64,000 nucleotides of DNA from GCA-2737725 sp033763995 (GTDB lineage: Bacteria > Pseudomonadota > Alphaproteobacteria > Rhodospirillales > Rhodospirillaceae): positions 1 through 64,000 of the forward strand of contig JANRJL010000009.1 of NCBI GenBank assembly GCA_033763995.1. The letters run 5' to 3'. How positions within the stretch are numbered: the stretch's first letter is position 1; each line of letters begins with the position of its first letter. Below are positions 62,907 to 64,000 of this stretch, piece after piece. Position numbers and translations under genes: made by a program. The notes under the pieces are model-generated. The model did no database searches. It saw nothing but the letters and a program-made list of their open reading frames with translations, and had not been told where the DNA came from.

Positions 62907-63029
62907 CCCTCTCCCGCTTGCGGGAGAGGGCAGGGTGAGGGGTTTGCCCCTGCCTCAGAAGTCGCGATGAGCGCGTGAAACGAACAACCCCTCATCCTCC
63001 CCTTCTCCCACGCTTCGCGCGGGAGAAGG
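62907..63029. repeat. CTCTCCC palindromic repeat pair
   Basis: CCCTCTCCCGC-TT-GCGGGAGAGGG followed by GGGTGAGGGGTT, then AACCCCTCATCC and CCTTCTCCC-ACGC..GCG-GGGAGAAGG. Same type as the cluster between nadE and gltX. It fills the gap between convergent TPR and glmS genes and could end both transcripts. Confidence 0.8.
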
Positions 63030-63038
63030 AATAAACTC

Positions 63039-64000
63039 TCACTCCACCGTCACGCTCTTGGCCAAGTTGCGCGGCTGGTCCACGTCGGTGCCCTTGAGCA
63101 CGGCGGTGTGATAGGCGAGCAGTTGCACCGGCACGGTGGCGAGGATCGGCACCACGAAGGGGTCGGTCTTGGGCATGGTGATGGCGTGGGCCGCGAGCTT
63201 GCCGACGCGTTTCACGCCGGCCTCGTCGGAAATCAGGATCACCTTGCCGGCGCGGGCCACCACCTGCTCGATGTTGGACAGCGTCTTTTCGAACAGCGCG
63301 TCGGTCGGCGCGATGACGACCACGGGCGTGTGCTCGTCGATCAGCGCGATGGGGCCATGTTTCATTTCGCCCGCCGCATACCCTTCGGCGTGAATGTAGG
63401 AAATTTCCTTGAGCTTCAACGCGCCTTCGAGCGCGATGGGATACGACGAGCCCCGGCCCAAATAGAGCACGTCGCGCGCTTCCACCAAGGTCTCGGCGAT
63501 TTTGGCGATTGTCTCGTTGGCGTGGAGCATGTCGGCGACGCGGCTGGGCACCTCGGCCAGGGCCGACGACAGCCGCGCCTCGATCTTGTGGTCGATGACG
63601 CCTCGGAGTTTTGCAAACGTGATGGCGAAGCACGCCAGCGCCATGAGCTGCGTGGTGAAGGCCTTGGTGGAGGCCACGCCGATTTCGGGGCCCGCGAGCG
63701 TCGGCAACACCGCGTGGCTTTCGCGCGCGATGGCGCTTTCGGGCACGTTGACCACCGAGAGAATGCGTTGGCCGTGGGCCTTGCAGTATTTCAGCGGCGC
63801 CAAGGTGTCCGCCGTTTCGCCCGACTGCGACACGAACAGACCGAGGCCGTGTTTGGACAGCGGCGGCTCGCGGTAGCGGAACTCCGAGCCCACGTCGGCC
63901 TCCACCGGCACCTTGGCCAGCATCTCGATCCAATACTTGGCGACCAGGCAGGCGTAATAGGCCGTGCCGCAGGCCACCGCCGTGACCCGGTCGATGGATT
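63039..64000 (-). CDS. glmS: Glucosamine-6-phosphate synthase, C-terminal part (5' end outside window)
   Basis: The frame runs open off the right edge; the visible 320 codons are the isomerase half with two SIS domains. RVTAVACGTAYYACLVAKYW at the edge aligns with the sugar-phosphate site, GLFVSQSGETADTL, YLGRGSSYPIALEGALKLKEISYIHAEGYAAGEMKHGPIAL (cores cited) and the C-terminal AKSVTVE are standard. Converts fructose-6-P and glutamine to glucosamine-6-P for wall synthesis. Some apparent internal starts near the edge are not the true N terminus. Confidence 0.95.
   Translation of the reverse strand, partial: SIDRVTAVACGTAYYACLVAKYWIEMLAKVPVEADVGSEFRYREPPLSKHGLGLFVSQSGETADTLAPLKYCKAHGQRILSVVNVPESAIARESHAVLPTLAGPEIGVASTKAFTTQLMALACFAITFAKLRGVIDHKIEARLSSALAEVPSRVADMLHANETIAKIAETLVEARDVLYLGRGSSYPIALEGALKLKEISYIHAEGYAAGEMKHGPIALIDEHTPVVVIAPTDALFEKTLSNIEQVVARAGKVILISDEAGVKRVGKLAAHAITMPKTDPFVVPILATVPVQLLAYHTAVLKGTDVDQPRNLAKSVTVE

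Overview
The window is a GC-rich chromosomal segment (by eye about 60-65% GC) from an alphaproteobacterium. The evidence is the gene content and order: lysC - ptsP - ispG - hisS - prfA - prmC - DUF4167 - clpB on one strand, ubiG / DUF1178 / Nit-type hydrolase / grxC / comF next to it, purB - DUF1476 (ATP synthase zeta inhibitor) - purC - purS - purQ - purL - bolA - grxD, and a class II DAHP synthase. These are typical alphaproteobacterial neighbourhoods; I cannot resolve the order or genus. No tRNA, rRNA, CRISPR array, intact insertion sequence or prophage is visible.

Layout. 0-24 kb is core: an M23 cell-wall peptidase, then the large minus-strand translation/isoprenoid/heat-shock block and lysC/ptsP; 16.7-24 kb holds ubiG, DUF1178, a nitrilase-family amidase, grxC, a formyltransferase-like gene, comF, an NDUFAF5-like methyltransferase, sfsA, map and radC. 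24-33 kb is more accessory: a secreted M1-M28-PDZ fusion peptidase and a three-gene HlyD/ABC/FtsX export system. 33-43 kb is the purine cluster, interrupted by a SUMF1-fold lipid/periplasmic-type protein, a CBS protein, an NRDE protein and a ParDE-like pair. 43-48 kb is the most plastic part: an AbrB-Doc toxin-antitoxin pair, a Tat-exported amidohydrolase, about 1 kb of repeats, and a lower-GC DUF6119/TIGR04141 gene bracketed by inverted-repeat doublets. 48-58 kb is core again (rpsD, trmJ, a PepSY protein, uup, gltX, nadE, aroG). 58-60 kb holds two more toxin-antitoxin pairs (PemIK, VapBC) beside gor, and the window ends with a TPR protein and the 3' part of glmS.

The most unusual signal is not a gene. 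Intergenic gaps carry several families of palindromic repeats. The best is a 165-169 bp doublet of two bulged hairpins with CTAG ends, present four times (near 4.5, 10.1, 16.6 and 36.0 kb); stem sequences differ between copies but pairing is kept, and the bulge is always on the arm facing the linker. A second family (TTGGTCGCATTTCCC...GGGGAAATGCTC) sits five times at gene ends and twice abuts or overlaps stop codons. A third family flanks the DUF6119 gene on both sides. Toxin-antitoxin promoters have clear operator-like sequences, and the VapBC pair lies between two copies of the gor 3' end.
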